Shown here: positions 46,322 through 55,737 of the stretch, piece by piece
How the letters are laid out: each line of letters begins with the position of its first letter
Numbering within the stretch: the first letter of the stretch is position 1
NCBI RefSeq assembly: GCF_000746525.1
Contig: NZ_CP009048.1
Location: forward strand, 1,152,501 to 1,216,500
Source of the DNA: Pseudomonas alkylphenolica
GTDB lineage: Bacteria; Pseudomonadota; Gammaproteobacteria; Pseudomonadales; Pseudomonadaceae
DNA: 64,000 bases
Reading direction: 5' to 3'
The notes under the pieces: model-generated
What the model saw: the letters and a program-made list of their open reading frames with translations, nothing else
What the model was told of the DNA's origin: nothing
Databases searched by the model: none
Program-made: the position numbers and the translations under genes

Positions 46322-47061
46322 GGCAAGGCAATCAACGAGGCAAAGTTAAGGCATTGGAACCAGGGCACGACCTTGGAAAAACCGGCTGCCAGCAGGCGTT
46401 CGCGGTGTTCTTCAAGGCTGTCGGGTTTCATCACGTTCTCGATGGCGCTGCGCTTCTGGGCGATTTCCAGTTCGCTGTAGCCGTTGGCGCGTTTGAAGGC
46501 GACATGCAGGTCAGTGAGCAGGGCGTGTTCGTCCGGGTCGTTGAAGCGCAGCTTCTCCGAGAGGATCAGTGCACCGCCCGGCAGCAGCGACTGGCGGATA
46601 CGCGTGAGCAGCTCCAGGCGCTGCTCGGGGGCGATGAACTGCAGGGTGAAGTTCATTGCCACCACCGAGGCAGGCTGGAAATCCAGAGCAAGGATATCGC
46701 CCTCGATCACCTCGACCGGCAGCAGCTCTTGGAACATCGAGTCCTGGGCATTGAGGTATTGCCGGCAGCGCTCGACCATGGCGGCCGAGTTGTCGATGGC
46801 GATCACCCGGCAACCGTCGCTGCGCACGTGGCGGCGCAGAGCCTGCGTCACCGCCCCCAGTGAGCTGCCCAGGTCATACAGGGCAGTGTTCGGTTGGGCG
46901 AACTGGGCAGCCAGTACACCGAGGTTCTCGACGATTGTCGGATAGCCGGGTACCGAGCGCTTGATCATGTCCGGGAACACCCGCACCACGTCTTCGTTGA
47001 AGGCGAAGTCGGGCACCTGGCCGAGTGGCTGGGCGAATAGGCGGTCGGGGGGCTGGTTCAC
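46318..47061 (-). CDS. cmoA: Carboxy-S-adenosylmethionine synthase CmoA
   Basis: The 247-residue enzyme converts SAM and prephenate to carboxy-SAM, the donor for CmoB. Visible motifs are [18 protein letters not shown] (about 61-78) and [16 protein letters not shown]. It is upstream of cmoB in the same transcript. Confidence 0.94.
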   Translation of the reverse strand: MNQPPDRLFAQPLGQVPDFAFNEDVVRVFPDMIKRSVPGYPTIVENLGVLAAQFAQPNTALYDLGSSLGAVTQALRRHVRSDGCRVIAIDNSAAMVERCRQYLNAQDSMFQELLPVEVIEGDILALDFQPASVVAMNFTLQFIAPEQRLELLTRIRQSLLPGGALILSEKLRFNDPDEHALLTDLHVAFKRANGYSELEIAQKRSAIENVMKPDSLEEHRERLLAAGFSKVVPWFQCLNFASLIALP

Positions 47062-47260
47062 GGTGTGCTCGATGCAGGATGAAACGGAGGCGCATTTTAG
47101 CCAAAGGCAGTGCGTCTGGCCATGGCAGCGTTTCTCGGCCAGACCGAACGGTCAAGAAGTTTTCATCAATCGCACGGGACAAGGTAAATCTGGCGACTTA
47201 CACAGTGTACGCCATTAGTTAGTTTGGTTTCCGTAATACACATGTTTTTGGAGTCTATTT

Positions 47261-48451
47261 ATGGAAGTCATTCAGGAAGAACCCGTTGACCATGCGGTAG
47301 TGCCAGTTGAAGAGCTGGATTTAAAAACCAGAGCCAAGAGCCTGCCTGAGAAATACTTTTCTTTTCTCGATAGCCGTGCCGAGCAAGATCGTCAAGGGAC
47401 TGCCTTGCTGACAAAGCAAAACCTGCAGAAGATAAAAGGATATGTACGGGTGGTCGATGACCTTCCTCAAAGTGAAGAAGAGATTCGGCTGAAAATTGAT
47501 ACTGCTGTTCTCGATGTTGATGTGAATAGGGTTCTGGTGCTCTGCGAAGTGCTGTATTTACATGCGAGTAAATGGAGGAGGTTGGAGGATCAGATTGCCA
47601 GGCTGGGCCCTACGCTTGAACTGTTCGCGGGTAAATTGGCGAGCCGCGGAGGCGCATTGCTTGAGGATGTTAACAATTCCGATACCTATCAGGAAATTAT
47701 CCGCAAGAAAGGGGCTGGGGGCGCTAACGCTTTGCTGGATAAAGGATTTGAGCCACTTCGTGAATTGCTCCAAAGTAAACTCGCGAACTTGATCGAGGAA
47801 ATTAAAGAAACCAGTAAGGAAATTGAAGAGGTCAACGCGCTTGCAAGGAGTTTTGAAACGGATATTCCCACCCAGGTCAGGCCGCGTCTGAGGCAGGTGA
47901 TTGCGCATATCGAAAGCTCGTTGAAAGACGTTAATACCTCAGAGTTACGTACTAAAATTGATGCGCTCGATGAGGACGTAAAAAATCTTAAGGATGATTA
48001 CGACTATCAGGTCGGACTTTCATTTACGGGGTTGTCGCTTGGACCTATTGGTTTAGTGATTACAGGGGGGGTATTTGGAAGCAAGGCCGAAGAGATACGA
48101 GCAAAAAAAAATGAGCTGCTGGAACAGCGAGCAGGTGTTGCAAGGCAATTGCAGGCCTTGGAACCTGCCCTGGAGAGTTTCCTTCCACTCCAGTTAATTA
48201 TCGAGGATCTTGACTTCAGAATGACGGATCTCACGAGTGCCGCTGGCAAGCTGAAAAAACTCTGGGTAACCCTCAACCAATTTTCGCAGGCCTCGCTACG
48301 AGAGATTGAACACCTTACCACCAGTAGTGAGCTCGAAGAGTTTGTCCAGGACTTCACTGAGGTCATAGCCCCCTGGAACAAGATAGGCGGAATTTGCAGT
48401 AAGTTATCCATCCTGTTCTCTGACTTGGTTGAGGAGGCTTCAAATGACTGA
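47261..48451 (+). CDS. Alpha-pore-forming toxin, XaxA/YaxA-like subunit (A1)
   Basis: The 396-residue protein is almost wholly helical. At about 248-275 it has a hydrophobic hairpin (VGLSFTGLSLGPIGLVITGG, then VFGSKAEEIR) flanked by coiled coils, as in ClyA-like toxins; the second A protein has the same motif (VVITGSIYGSKAEKVR). Known XaxA/YaxA pairs with a B subunit to form large pores. There is no signal peptide. GGAG is 7 bases before the ATG. Base composition is clearly more AT-rich than the flanks, consistent with transfer. The family call is by pattern only. Confidence 0.65.
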   Translation: MEVIQEEPVDHAVVPVEELDLKTRAKSLPEKYFSFLDSRAEQDRQGTALLTKQNLQKIKGYVRVVDDLPQSEEEIRLKIDTAVLDVDVNRVLVLCEVLYLHASKWRRLEDQIARLGPTLELFAGKLASRGGALLEDVNNSDTYQEIIRKKGAGGANALLDKGFEPLRELLQSKLANLIEEIKETSKEIEEVNALARSFETDIPTQVRPRLRQVIAHIESSLKDVNTSELRTKIDALDEDVKNLKDDYDYQVGLSFTGLSLGPIGLVITGGVFGSKAEEIRAKKNELLEQRAGVARQLQALEPALESFLPLQLIIEDLDFRMTDLTSAAGKLKKLWVTLNQFSQASLREIEHLTTSSELEEFVQDFTEVIAPWNKIGGICSKLSILFSDLVEEASND

Positions 48452-49388
48452 CAAGGAGCTGCTGGATATAAAATCGCTTGTTCCCGATTATTTATGGATG
48501 AAGGCGACCCAGGAACAGGTGTTCAATACTATTGATCAGTATGAGATGGATATTCTTCCCGCGGGTCAGGAGCTTGTATTCGAGCTGAAAAATCTGATGA
48601 TGGAAGTGGAGAACACCTGGCACGAAAGTGTAGTCGGCGGCATCGCGTTGCTGGATGGCAGGACGTTTGCAAACTTTAAAGATCCACAGGTTTTGAAAAA
48701 CAGGATTGCTGCTGTCGTCAGTCGGCAGAATCAATTGCGTTCCCAGTTGATATTGAAAACGCACGAAATGCAGGTGTTCTCGTTGGCGGCGTTCAAGGAT
48801 GCCCTCCCAGCACTGGAGAGTAAGGCGGTCGACAAAAAATCAGAAGCCGAGAAACTTGCTCAGCGTTTGACTGACCTGGAAGTCAAAAGGACTAATGTCG
48901 CCGAGGCTATCGCTTTGTTCCAGAAGCCGTCAGTTCTCAACGCTTTCAAAGGACTGATACCCAAGGAGGAGGATGTCGATCTTATCATCGGTACCCTCAA
49001 GGATCCGACGGTCACTCCTGCATTGCTCAAGGCTGCCTCAAAGCGGTTGTCAGAGAGCATCGACGAATTCGGAAAAATTCTTGAAGTCTCAGACTTGGTT
49101 GATGCTCGTATGGCGCTGGATGGGAAAATCGTGAGCGCGAAACAGGACCTCGCTAGTGCAAAGCGAGCCTGGCAACAGGCGCAGGATGTATTTTCAGCGA
49201 ACAAAGCCATCTGGGGGCTGGAGTCGACGAAGAACGATTGGTTGGCGCAGGCCCGTAAGCTCGAACAGGAATGGCAAGCGCAGGCCGACGCGCTCGGTTC
49301 GCTAAGTGATCCGAACGCTGTGACCGTTGCCTTGGCCGACCTGTGCAATTACCTGGTGGCTGTACGACTGAGCTACGAGAGTGTTTGA
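48444..49388 (+). CDS. Alpha-pore-forming toxin, XaxB/YaxB-like subunit (B1)
   Basis: The 314-residue helical protein has long amphipathic stretches (for example LEVKRTNVAEAIALFQKPS and SAKRAWQQAQDVFSANKAI) and no clear membrane helix or signal peptide. GAGGAGG lies 6 bases before the ATG, which overlaps the A1 stop by 8 bases, so A1 and B1 are translationally coupled and probably made together. XaxB-type subunits activate A-type subunits in pore formation; here this is inferred from pairing. Confidence 0.6.
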   Translation: MTDKELLDIKSLVPDYLWMKATQEQVFNTIDQYEMDILPAGQELVFELKNLMMEVENTWHESVVGGIALLDGRTFANFKDPQVLKNRIAAVVSRQNQLRSQLILKTHEMQVFSLAAFKDALPALESKAVDKKSEAEKLAQRLTDLEVKRTNVAEAIALFQKPSVLNAFKGLIPKEEDVDLIIGTLKDPTVTPALLKAASKRLSESIDEFGKILEVSDLVDARMALDGKIVSAKQDLASAKRAWQQAQDVFSANKAIWGLESTKNDWLAQARKLEQEWQAQADALGSLSDPNAVTVALADLCNYLVAVRLSYESV

Positions 49389-49393
49389 TTGCG

Positions 49394-49792
49394 CTATTGA
49401 ACCAGGATACGGCAGTCGAACGATTGCACAGGCTTGACTTCGGGTGCCCAAGGCTGTTGGTAAACCAGTAGCAAATGCCCCTCACCTGCGGCCTGGGCCA
49501 GGAAGCGCCAGGTCGATTCTCCCGCACTGCCGACGATCCCGGCATCTTCCGGATGGCTGTAGACCTCAGGGCCCAAGCTGCGCAGGATGCCCGCAGCGGG
49601 GTTCTGCAGCAGCCAGCGATAGCCAGTGCTGGGGTTGCTGGGCAAGGTCAGGGTGAGGGTTTGGTCCATCTCCAGGCGGATAGGGCACTGGCTCGATTTT
49701 TCCAGCACCACGTTGTCGTGTTTGCTCGGGGTTTGTGAACAGGCTGCCAGGAGGGGCAGGCCAAGGACCAGCAATTTGCAGTTGATCTTCAT
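49394..49792 (-). CDS. Chagasin-type (I42) cysteine protease inhibitor lipoprotein
   Basis: From ATG 49792 the product has 132 residues, with a lipoprotein signal ending LPLLAAC (Cys18). The mature part has the NPSTGYRW loop characteristic of chagasin/I42 inhibitors (NPTTGF) and a second strand region WRFLAQAAGEGHLLLVYQQPW. It would inhibit papain-like cysteine proteases in the periplasm or outside. It lies on the opposite strand between the two toxin pairs, 6 bp from the B1 stop. A start five codons upstream is possible. Confidence 0.8.
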   Translation of the reverse strand: MKINCKLLVLGLPLLAACSQTPSKHDNVVLEKSSQCPIRLEMDQTLTLTLPSNPSTGYRWLLQNPAAGILRSLGPEVYSHPEDAGIVGSAGESTWRFLAQAAGEGHLLLVYQQPWAPEVKPVQSFDCRILVQ

Positions 49793-49914
49793 TGATAATC
49801 CATTCATTCAGGCTAGCTTTGGCTTTCAGGAAAGCCTGCCCTCTGCTGGGCAGTAAACAACCGTAATAGTTTGAAGGTCCCAGGCCGGATTGGCCTATCA
49901 ACAGGGACATGATT

Positions 49915-51078
49915 ATGAGCAGTACACAAAAGGATTTTGACACATTGCAGAAAGAGGCTGAACTGCTGCCCGGGAACCTTATCCAGGCCATGGCAGAGCG
50001 CGATGGGCCTGAGGAAGGGGGGCTGACCCTGACGAGGGAGCACATCGTCACCCTCAACCAGTATGCAAACCATGTCTTCAGCCTGCCTGTTGCCCAGGAT
50101 GCACTGATTCGCTGGCTGGGCTATTCCACCATCGCCGAGCCGGCGCTAATGCCGAACAGCATGGGCGACATGCACAAACAGTTACAGACACACGGTCGCA
50201 GCTGGTCAAAGCTTGCCGACAACAGCAAGAAACTCGGCTTCGAGTTGGCTGCCAGTGCCAATGGCATCAATACCACAGGTGACGAGGTATTGGTGCTTCT
50301 CGAAAAAAGCATCGCCCTGGGTAAGAAGAAAGAGGCGTGGGAGACCCTTCGTTTCGACACACCGATCAGTCTTGGTGCGGACGACAAACGTCGGGTCCTG
50401 GACCTGGTTGACTGTATGGAAGTCCTGCGCGAAGACGTGGATCTTTTCGCTCGGCGTGTAAGTGCAGTTCGCGAGGAAACCGAGCAGTTTCGAGATCACG
50501 CGCGTGAAAAGCTGCTGCCCTTGGTGGCAACAAAAACCGAGGCGATCAAGCGTCAAAAGACGAGTGGGGCGGTACAGCACCTACGTGAAGATTTGGCCGA
50601 GCTTGATAAAGAAATCAAACGCCTTGAAGCCGAATATGACCAGTATGTCCAAGCAGCGCTAAGCGGTCTGGCTGCAGGGGCGCTGGGCGTGGTTATCACC
50701 GGCTCCATCTATGGCAGCAAGGCGGAGAAAGTACGTAAAGAGCGCAACAAGCGTCAGAAACAGCGTGGCGAAGTGAGCCAGAAGCTGAAAGTCGCCATGA
50801 GGCTGGAAGGGCTTGTGGAGGAATTGGGTACCCAGATGGGGCAGATGGATACTCGACTGAGGGATGTACTCACCGCGTCATCCCACCTGCAATCTGCCTG
50901 GCAGCTCATTGGTGTTTACATTGATGCATCGATTGAGCATCTCAAACGCATCGAATCCGACCAGGCGCTGTTCAAGTTTGCGAATTATTTTAAGCGCTTC
51001 ATTGGGCAATGGAAAGATATTGAGCGTTTTGCCCAGCATATGAATCGTGTATTTGACGACGCCGCAGCTGCTAAATAA
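49915..51078 (+). CDS. Alpha-pore-forming toxin, XaxA/YaxA-like subunit (A2)
   Basis: The 387-residue helical protein shares the hairpin motif of A1 at about 241-275 (hydrophobic core 246-268) between coiled coils. The N-terminal part has LPGNLIQAM, LQTHGRSWSKL and ALGKKKEAWETL; the C-terminal part has VLTASSHLQSAWQLIGVYIDAS. AGGGA lies 7 bases before ATG 49915; the ATG at 49909 has no room for a ribosome binding site. It starts the second toxin set (A2-B2-A3). Confidence 0.68.
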   Translation: MSSTQKDFDTLQKEAELLPGNLIQAMAERDGPEEGGLTLTREHIVTLNQYANHVFSLPVAQDALIRWLGYSTIAEPALMPNSMGDMHKQLQTHGRSWSKLADNSKKLGFELAASANGINTTGDEVLVLLEKSIALGKKKEAWETLRFDTPISLGADDKRRVLDLVDCMEVLREDVDLFARRVSAVREETEQFRDHAREKLLPLVATKTEAIKRQKTSGAVQHLREDLAELDKEIKRLEAEYDQYVQAALSGLAAGALGVVITGSIYGSKAEKVRKERNKRQKQRGEVSQKLKVAMRLEGLVEELGTQMGQMDTRLRDVLTASSHLQSAWQLIGVYIDASIEHLKRIESDQALFKFANYFKRFIGQWKDIERFAQHMNRVFDDAAAAK

Positions 51079-51090
51079 GGATGCTTCTTC

Positions 51091-52101
51091 ATGAATGACA
51101 ATGTTATTGCGCTTCACACTGCTCTGCAAAGCCCAGATATGGCTAAAGTACTGGCAGCAGCTTCTGCTTATTCGGGATTCTGGGAGCGGCGTACGTTCGA
51201 TTTTCTGCCGCTGTTGCATACCTCGGTCGAACGACACTACAAGGGCTTTCTAACGTATGTCGAAGAGTTGGCTAAAAATTCTGAGGTTCTCGCTGTAGGT
51301 ATAAAGTCAGAAAATATTGAAATGTTGCTTAAGGATCTTCAGGCGAGTAGGGGAGAGCCCGATGAAGAGGAGTTTCTCCTGGAGGAAATCCAGCGATCGG
51401 CGGGAAATATTGGCAAAAAACTTGATGTCATGCTGGTAGGGGTGGAAAGCGCTACCAAGTTGATTGCCAGCCTTCCGGTTTATGACCCGAACCGCGATCG
51501 TACGAACTATCTGGAAGCCCAGCAGCAGTTGGCCAGCAGCTTGCCAGCGCTGGCCAACATGCTGACCAGCAAACGCAACGAGCTTGCGGAGCTGGAGAAA
51601 GCACTCGCAGTATTCGAGGCTAATGGAATAGAAAAGCAGTTTGAGGGCAAGCTGCCAACGGTTGAGCAGGTTCAGGCGATGGTCGCCACGGGCGCTACCA
51701 CGGCGGGTGCTGCCTTGGCGGTCGAGCAGGCAGTGGAGGCACTGAACAAGCTGATGGGCGGCATCCAGGAAGGGATGCGTTACTCGCAACTCCAAGGCCA
51801 GCGCCGGGCACTGCGGGCCCAAGTGAATGAAATGGTCGCTGAACAGCGTGAACGGCAGCAACGTGCGAATCAGCTGCATAGCTATCTAATGGCACTTTCG
51901 GAGTACGCGCCACTGATTGAAAAGCGCCTGGAGTGGCTGGCTGAAAAAAATCAGATCCGTGTGCAACTGGCAGCTGTACGTAATCAGTTAAGCAGTCTGA
52001 AGTTGAAGGGCATCGAAAGCGCTCAGTCGTTGAATAAGCTGCTGGTGGCGTTGATCGCCTATGTACGTCATGTTGTCGACGAGTTCAAGAGGGCGTTCTA
52101 A
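51091..52101 (+). CDS. Alpha-pore-forming toxin, XaxB/YaxB-like subunit (B2)
   Basis: The 336-residue helical protein begins near the A2 stop (12 bp) with AAGG 10 bases before its ATG. A mildly hydrophobic stretch at about 192-215 (MVATGATTAGAALAVEQAVEAL) may be a membrane-interacting region. Long heptad-like sections (ELAELEKALAVFEANG, AEQRERQQRANQLHSYL) suggest the elongated helical bundle of XaxB-type toxins. Sequence similarity with B1 is weak by eye. Confidence 0.6.
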   Translation: MNDNVIALHTALQSPDMAKVLAAASAYSGFWERRTFDFLPLLHTSVERHYKGFLTYVEELAKNSEVLAVGIKSENIEMLLKDLQASRGEPDEEEFLLEEIQRSAGNIGKKLDVMLVGVESATKLIASLPVYDPNRDRTNYLEAQQQLASSLPALANMLTSKRNELAELEKALAVFEANGIEKQFEGKLPTVEQVQAMVATGATTAGAALAVEQAVEALNKLMGGIQEGMRYSQLQGQRRALRAQVNEMVAEQRERQQRANQLHSYLMALSEYAPLIEKRLEWLAEKNQIRVQLAAVRNQLSSLKLKGIESAQSLNKLLVALIAYVRHVVDEFKRAF

Positions 52102-52148
52102 CCAGTTCGGGTGTCAGGCATACGGAATATATTGCTGGGGGCAAAGGA

Positions 52149-53105
52149 ATGAATGCGAGAGCAGATTTAGATTGGCAAGAGCAGGCCTTGCGCCTACCTG
52201 GAAATTTGTTGAAAGTAATGGAGGCAGAACTGGATACCGGTGCGCTGAGCTTGTCACAAGCGCATGTTCGAAGCCTCGACGAGTATGCAAGGTATGTGAA
52301 GGGGTTGCCGAGTTCGTCGGCTGATTTGACCCAATGGCTAGGCGGAGCCCCGATAAGCCAGAGTGATCCTGAACTTGATCGTAACAGTATGATGGGCTTT
52401 TTCTTTCAACTGAAGGCGCACGCCAATAGCTGGGAAGTGTTGTTCGGTAGAAACTTGCAGTTGACAACTGTATTGGCAGCCGCCGCCAGCAAAATCAATA
52501 GTGCCGGATCAATTATTCTTGAAGCGTGTGAGCACACCAAGGCGTTAGGTAAACGACGTGAGGCGTGGGACACCCTGCAGGGTGGCGAACTGGTCCAGCT
52601 CAGTCCAGCAGACAGGCAGATAGTTTCTAGCTTGTCCAAACATGTGAATACGCTCAAGGGAACATTGACGGAGTACTCCCGACAAGTCGGTTTTGTGCGC
52701 GTCGAAGTCCAGCGCTTTCGCGATGAAGCCCGGATGCAGTTGATTCCTGTAGCTGCAAGAAAGGTTAAGGGCGTCGAGAAGTACAAAAGACCAACGACCA
52801 GGGATTTTAGTCCACAGACTATGGCGCTGGTTGACTTGCAACTGCGCATCCGGGATCTGTCAGAGCGACTTCAGAAAATGGAGGCGCTTCTAAGGGAAGT
52901 GGTGACCGCTTCTTCACATTTTCATTCAGCCTGGCAAAGCCTCACTGTCTACATCGATGCGTCCGCTGAACAGCTTCAGCAAATCATCACGGGCCAGCAA
53001 CTGGCCGGGTTCGCAATCTACTTTGGCAGGTTTCTGGGGCAGTGGAGCACCATCGAGCAAAGTGCCCTGGAGATGAACCGCAAGCTCACCCTGTTTCACT
53101 CGTGA
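52149..53105 (+). CDS. Hairpin-less paralogue of the A toxin subunit (A3)
   Basis: The 318-residue protein aligns by eye with A2 at both ends: LPGNLLKVME, LKAHANSWEVL, ALGKRREAWDTL, QRFRDEARMQLIP, then VVTASSHFHSAWQSLTVYIDAS. The middle is about 62 residues shorter and the whole hydrophobic hairpin with its flanking coils is missing. It should still assemble with partners but cannot insert as the A proteins do. It may be a third subunit, a chaperone, or a self-protection factor. It follows B2 by 47 bp on the same strand. Confidence 0.7.
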   Translation: MNARADLDWQEQALRLPGNLLKVMEAELDTGALSLSQAHVRSLDEYARYVKGLPSSSADLTQWLGGAPISQSDPELDRNSMMGFFFQLKAHANSWEVLFGRNLQLTTVLAAAASKINSAGSIILEACEHTKALGKRREAWDTLQGGELVQLSPADRQIVSSLSKHVNTLKGTLTEYSRQVGFVRVEVQRFRDEARMQLIPVAARKVKGVEKYKRPTTRDFSPQTMALVDLQLRIRDLSERLQKMEALLREVVTASSHFHSAWQSLTVYIDASAEQLQQIITGQQLAGFAIYFGRFLGQWSTIEQSALEMNRKLTLFHS

Positions 53106-53142
53106 GCCCCATGACGCTACTCAGACAGCGCTGATAGTACTG

Positions 53143-53165
53143 ATGCGGGCTTTCCATGCCCGCAT
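53143..53165. terminator. Hairpin between toxin cluster and lon-like gene
   Basis: ATGCGGGC and GCCCGCAT form an 8-bp stem around TTTCCAT. It lies between convergent genes. There is no good T-run, so termination would be weak or Rho-assisted. Confidence 0.45.
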
Positions 53166-53182
53166 TCAGGCTTGAGCTGGCC

Positions 53183-55606
53183 TCAACTAAACAACACTTT
53201 CGCCACATCACTGAAGCGCTTGGCGAAATGCACGCTCAGGCCTTCCTTGAGGTAGTCGGGCAACTCTTCGAAGTCGCCGCGGTTGGCTTCCGGCAGGATC
53301 AGTTCAAAGATCTTCTGCCGTCGTGCCGCAATTACCTTCTCGCGTACCCCGCCAATCGGCAGGACCTGCCCGGTCAAGGTCAGCTCGCCGGTCATCGCCA
53401 CACCTTTCTTCGGTGCCTGGTCGCGGGCCAGGGACAGCAGGGCGCTGGCCATAGTGACCCCGGCGCTGGGGCCGTCCTTGGGCGTGGCGCCTTCGGGCAC
53501 ATGCAGGTGGATAAAGGCTTCATTGAAGTACGAGGGTTCACCGCCGTACTTGATCAGGTTGGCGCTGACATAGCTGTAGGCGATTTCCGCCGACTCCTTC
53601 ATTACATCACCCAGCTGGCCGGTCAGCTTGAAGCCGCGGTTGAGGGTGTGGATGCGCGTTGCTTCGATCGGCAGGGTAGCGCCGCCCATACTGGTCCAGG
53701 CAAGGCCGGTGATCACACCTTTGCCCGACAATACCTGCTCGCTGCGAAACACCGGCATGCCCAGAGAGGCTTCGAGATCTTTGCTGCCGATCTTGATCTT
53801 CGCTTCGGGGTTTTCCAGCAATTGCATTACCGCCTTGCGCACCAGTTTGCCCAGCTGCTTTTCCAGCTGACGTACACCGGCTTCGCGCGCATAGCCCTCG
53901 ATGACCATGCGCAGGGCGCTGTCAGTGATGCTCAGGCTGGACTTGGCCACACCGGCTTTTTCCAGCTGCTTGGGCCACAGGTGACGCTTGGCGATAGCCA
54001 GTTTTTCTTCGGTGATGTAACCGGACAGGCGAATCACTTCCATGCGGTCGAGCAACGGCCCGGGGATCGAGTCGAGGGTGTTGGCGGTGCACACGAACAG
54101 CACCTTGGACAGGTCCAGGCGCAGGTCGAGGTAATGGTCGAGGAAATCGACGTTCTGCTCGGGATCGAGGGTTTCCAGCAGCGCCGAGGCGGGGTCGCCC
54201 TGGTAGCTCTGGCCCATCTTGTCGATCTCGTCGAGCATGATCACCGGGTTCATCACCTCGACGTCCTTGAGCGCCTGCACCAGCTTGCCCGGCTGGGCGC
54301 CGATATAGGTGCGCCGATGGCCCTTGATCTCGGCCTCGTCACGCATGCCACCGACGCTGAAGCGATAGAACGGACGGCCCAGGGATTGCGCGATGGACTT
54401 GCCGATGCTGGTTTTGCCGACCCCGGGCGGGCCCACCAGCAGGACGATGGAGCCGCTGATTTCACCTTTCCAGGCGCCGATGGCAAGGAATTCGAGGATC
54501 CGGTCCTTGATGTCGTCGAGCCCGGCATGGTGCTGGTCGAGGATCTTGCGCGCGTGCTTGAGATCGAGCTTGTCCTTGCCATACACGCCCCAGGGCAGGG
54601 CGGTGGCCCAGTCCAGGTAGTTGCGGGTGACGGCGTACTCAGGGGAGCCGGTTTCAAGAATCGACAGTTTGCTCATCTCTTCGTCGATGCGTTTTTTCGT
54701 GGCGGCAGGCAATGTCTTGCCCTGCAAACGCTGTTCGAACTGCTCCAGATCGGCACTGCGGTCGTCTTTGGTCAGGCCCAGTTCCTGCTGGATGACCTTG
54801 AGCTGCTCCTTGAGGAAGAACTCGCGCTGATGCTCGCCGATCTGCCGGTTCACCTCGGCAGAAATCTCGTTCTGCAGGTGAGCGACTTCGACCTCTTTGC
54901 GCAGCATTGGCAGGACTTTTTCCATGCGCTTGAGCATCGGCACGCAGTCGAGTACTTCCTGCAGCTGGTTGCCGGTGGCCGAGGTCAGCGCCGCGGCGAA
55001 GTCGGTCAGCGGCGACGGATCGTTGGGGCTGAAGCGGTTGAGGTAGTTCTTCAGCTCTTCGCTATACAGCGGGTTGAGCGGCAGCAGCTCCTTGATCGCG
55101 TTGATCAGGGCCATGCCGTAAGCCTTGACCTCGTCGGTCGGCTCGCTCGGCTGATGCGGGTATTCGACTTCGACCAGGTACGGCGGGCGGTGATGCTTGA
55201 GCCAGGTGCGGATGCGTACCCGGGTCAGGCCCTGGGCGACGAACTGCAGCTTGCCGTTCTCGCGGCTGGCGTGGTGAACCTTGACCAGGGTGCCGTACAG
55301 CGGCAGGGCCGAGGTGTCGAAATGGCGGTGATCTTCCGGCGGGGTGTCCATGAAGAACAGCGCCAGGGAGTGATGCGGGGTCTTGGACACCAGGTCCAGG
55401 GTTTCGGTCCAGGGTTCTTCATTGACGATAACCGGCAGTACTTGTGCCGGGAAGAACGGGCGGTTGTGGATCGGGATCACATAGACCCTTTCCGGCAGTT
55501 GTTGGTCGGGCAGGGCGAGGTTGTGGCCGGTGTGTCGGGAGGCTTCAGGATGCTCGACTTCGGCGTGTTCCTCGGGGCGTTCGGGTAGATCCTGCTGGTC
55601 ACTCAT
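53183..55606 (-). CDS. ATP-dependent Lon-type protease (second Lon, AsrA-like)
   Basis: The 807-residue protein has the LonA plan: N-terminal substrate domain ([17 protein letters not shown]), AAA+ domain with Walker [10 protein letters not shown] (about 375) and Walker B MLDEIDKM, and a serine-lysine protease domain with catalytic Ser in [14 protein letters not shown] and Lys in [10 protein letters not shown]. Pseudomonads carry another lon beside clpX; this copy, near recO-pdxJ and gcd, corresponds to AsrA of P. aeruginosa by context. It would degrade misfolded or regulatory proteins under stress. Confidence 0.88.
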   Translation of the reverse strand: MSDQQDLPERPEEHAEVEHPEASRHTGHNLALPDQQLPERVYVIPIHNRPFFPAQVLPVIVNEEPWTETLDLVSKTPHHSLALFFMDTPPEDHRHFDTSALPLYGTLVKVHHASRENGKLQFVAQGLTRVRIRTWLKHHRPPYLVEVEYPHQPSEPTDEVKAYGMALINAIKELLPLNPLYSEELKNYLNRFSPNDPSPLTDFAAALTSATGNQLQEVLDCVPMLKRMEKVLPMLRKEVEVAHLQNEISAEVNRQIGEHQREFFLKEQLKVIQQELGLTKDDRSADLEQFEQRLQGKTLPAATKKRIDEEMSKLSILETGSPEYAVTRNYLDWATALPWGVYGKDKLDLKHARKILDQHHAGLDDIKDRILEFLAIGAWKGEISGSIVLLVGPPGVGKTSIGKSIAQSLGRPFYRFSVGGMRDEAEIKGHRRTYIGAQPGKLVQALKDVEVMNPVIMLDEIDKMGQSYQGDPASALLETLDPEQNVDFLDHYLDLRLDLSKVLFVCTANTLDSIPGPLLDRMEVIRLSGYITEEKLAIAKRHLWPKQLEKAGVAKSSLSITDSALRMVIEGYAREAGVRQLEKQLGKLVRKAVMQLLENPEAKIKIGSKDLEASLGMPVFRSEQVLSGKGVITGLAWTSMGGATLPIEATRIHTLNRGFKLTGQLGDVMKESAEIAYSYVSANLIKYGGEPSYFNEAFIHLHVPEGATPKDGPSAGVTMASALLSLARDQAPKKGVAMTGELTLTGQVLPIGGVREKVIAARRQKIFELILPEANRGDFEELPDYLKEGLSVHFAKRFSDVAKVLFS

Positions 55607-55676
55607 GGGGCACCTGCGTAAATGACTATGGTGCTTACATGGGGCGGGTTGGGGGGCGTTTCAATGGTTAGGGCTG

Positions 55677-55732
55677 ATCGCGGGGCAAGCCCGCTCCCAC
55701 AGAGGCCTGTGGGAGCGGGCTTGCCCCGCGAT
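55677..55732. repeat. REP doublet 5, gcd-lon
   Basis: Inverted pair of REP cores with a short AGAGGCCT loop, located 6 bp after the gcd stop and upstream of the lon-like gene. Confidence 0.92.
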
Positions 55733-55737
55733 GGTTT

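Noticed and set aside
53156..55588. 810-codon open frame antisense to the lon-like gene
   Set aside because: Complete shadow of a well-supported protease gene.
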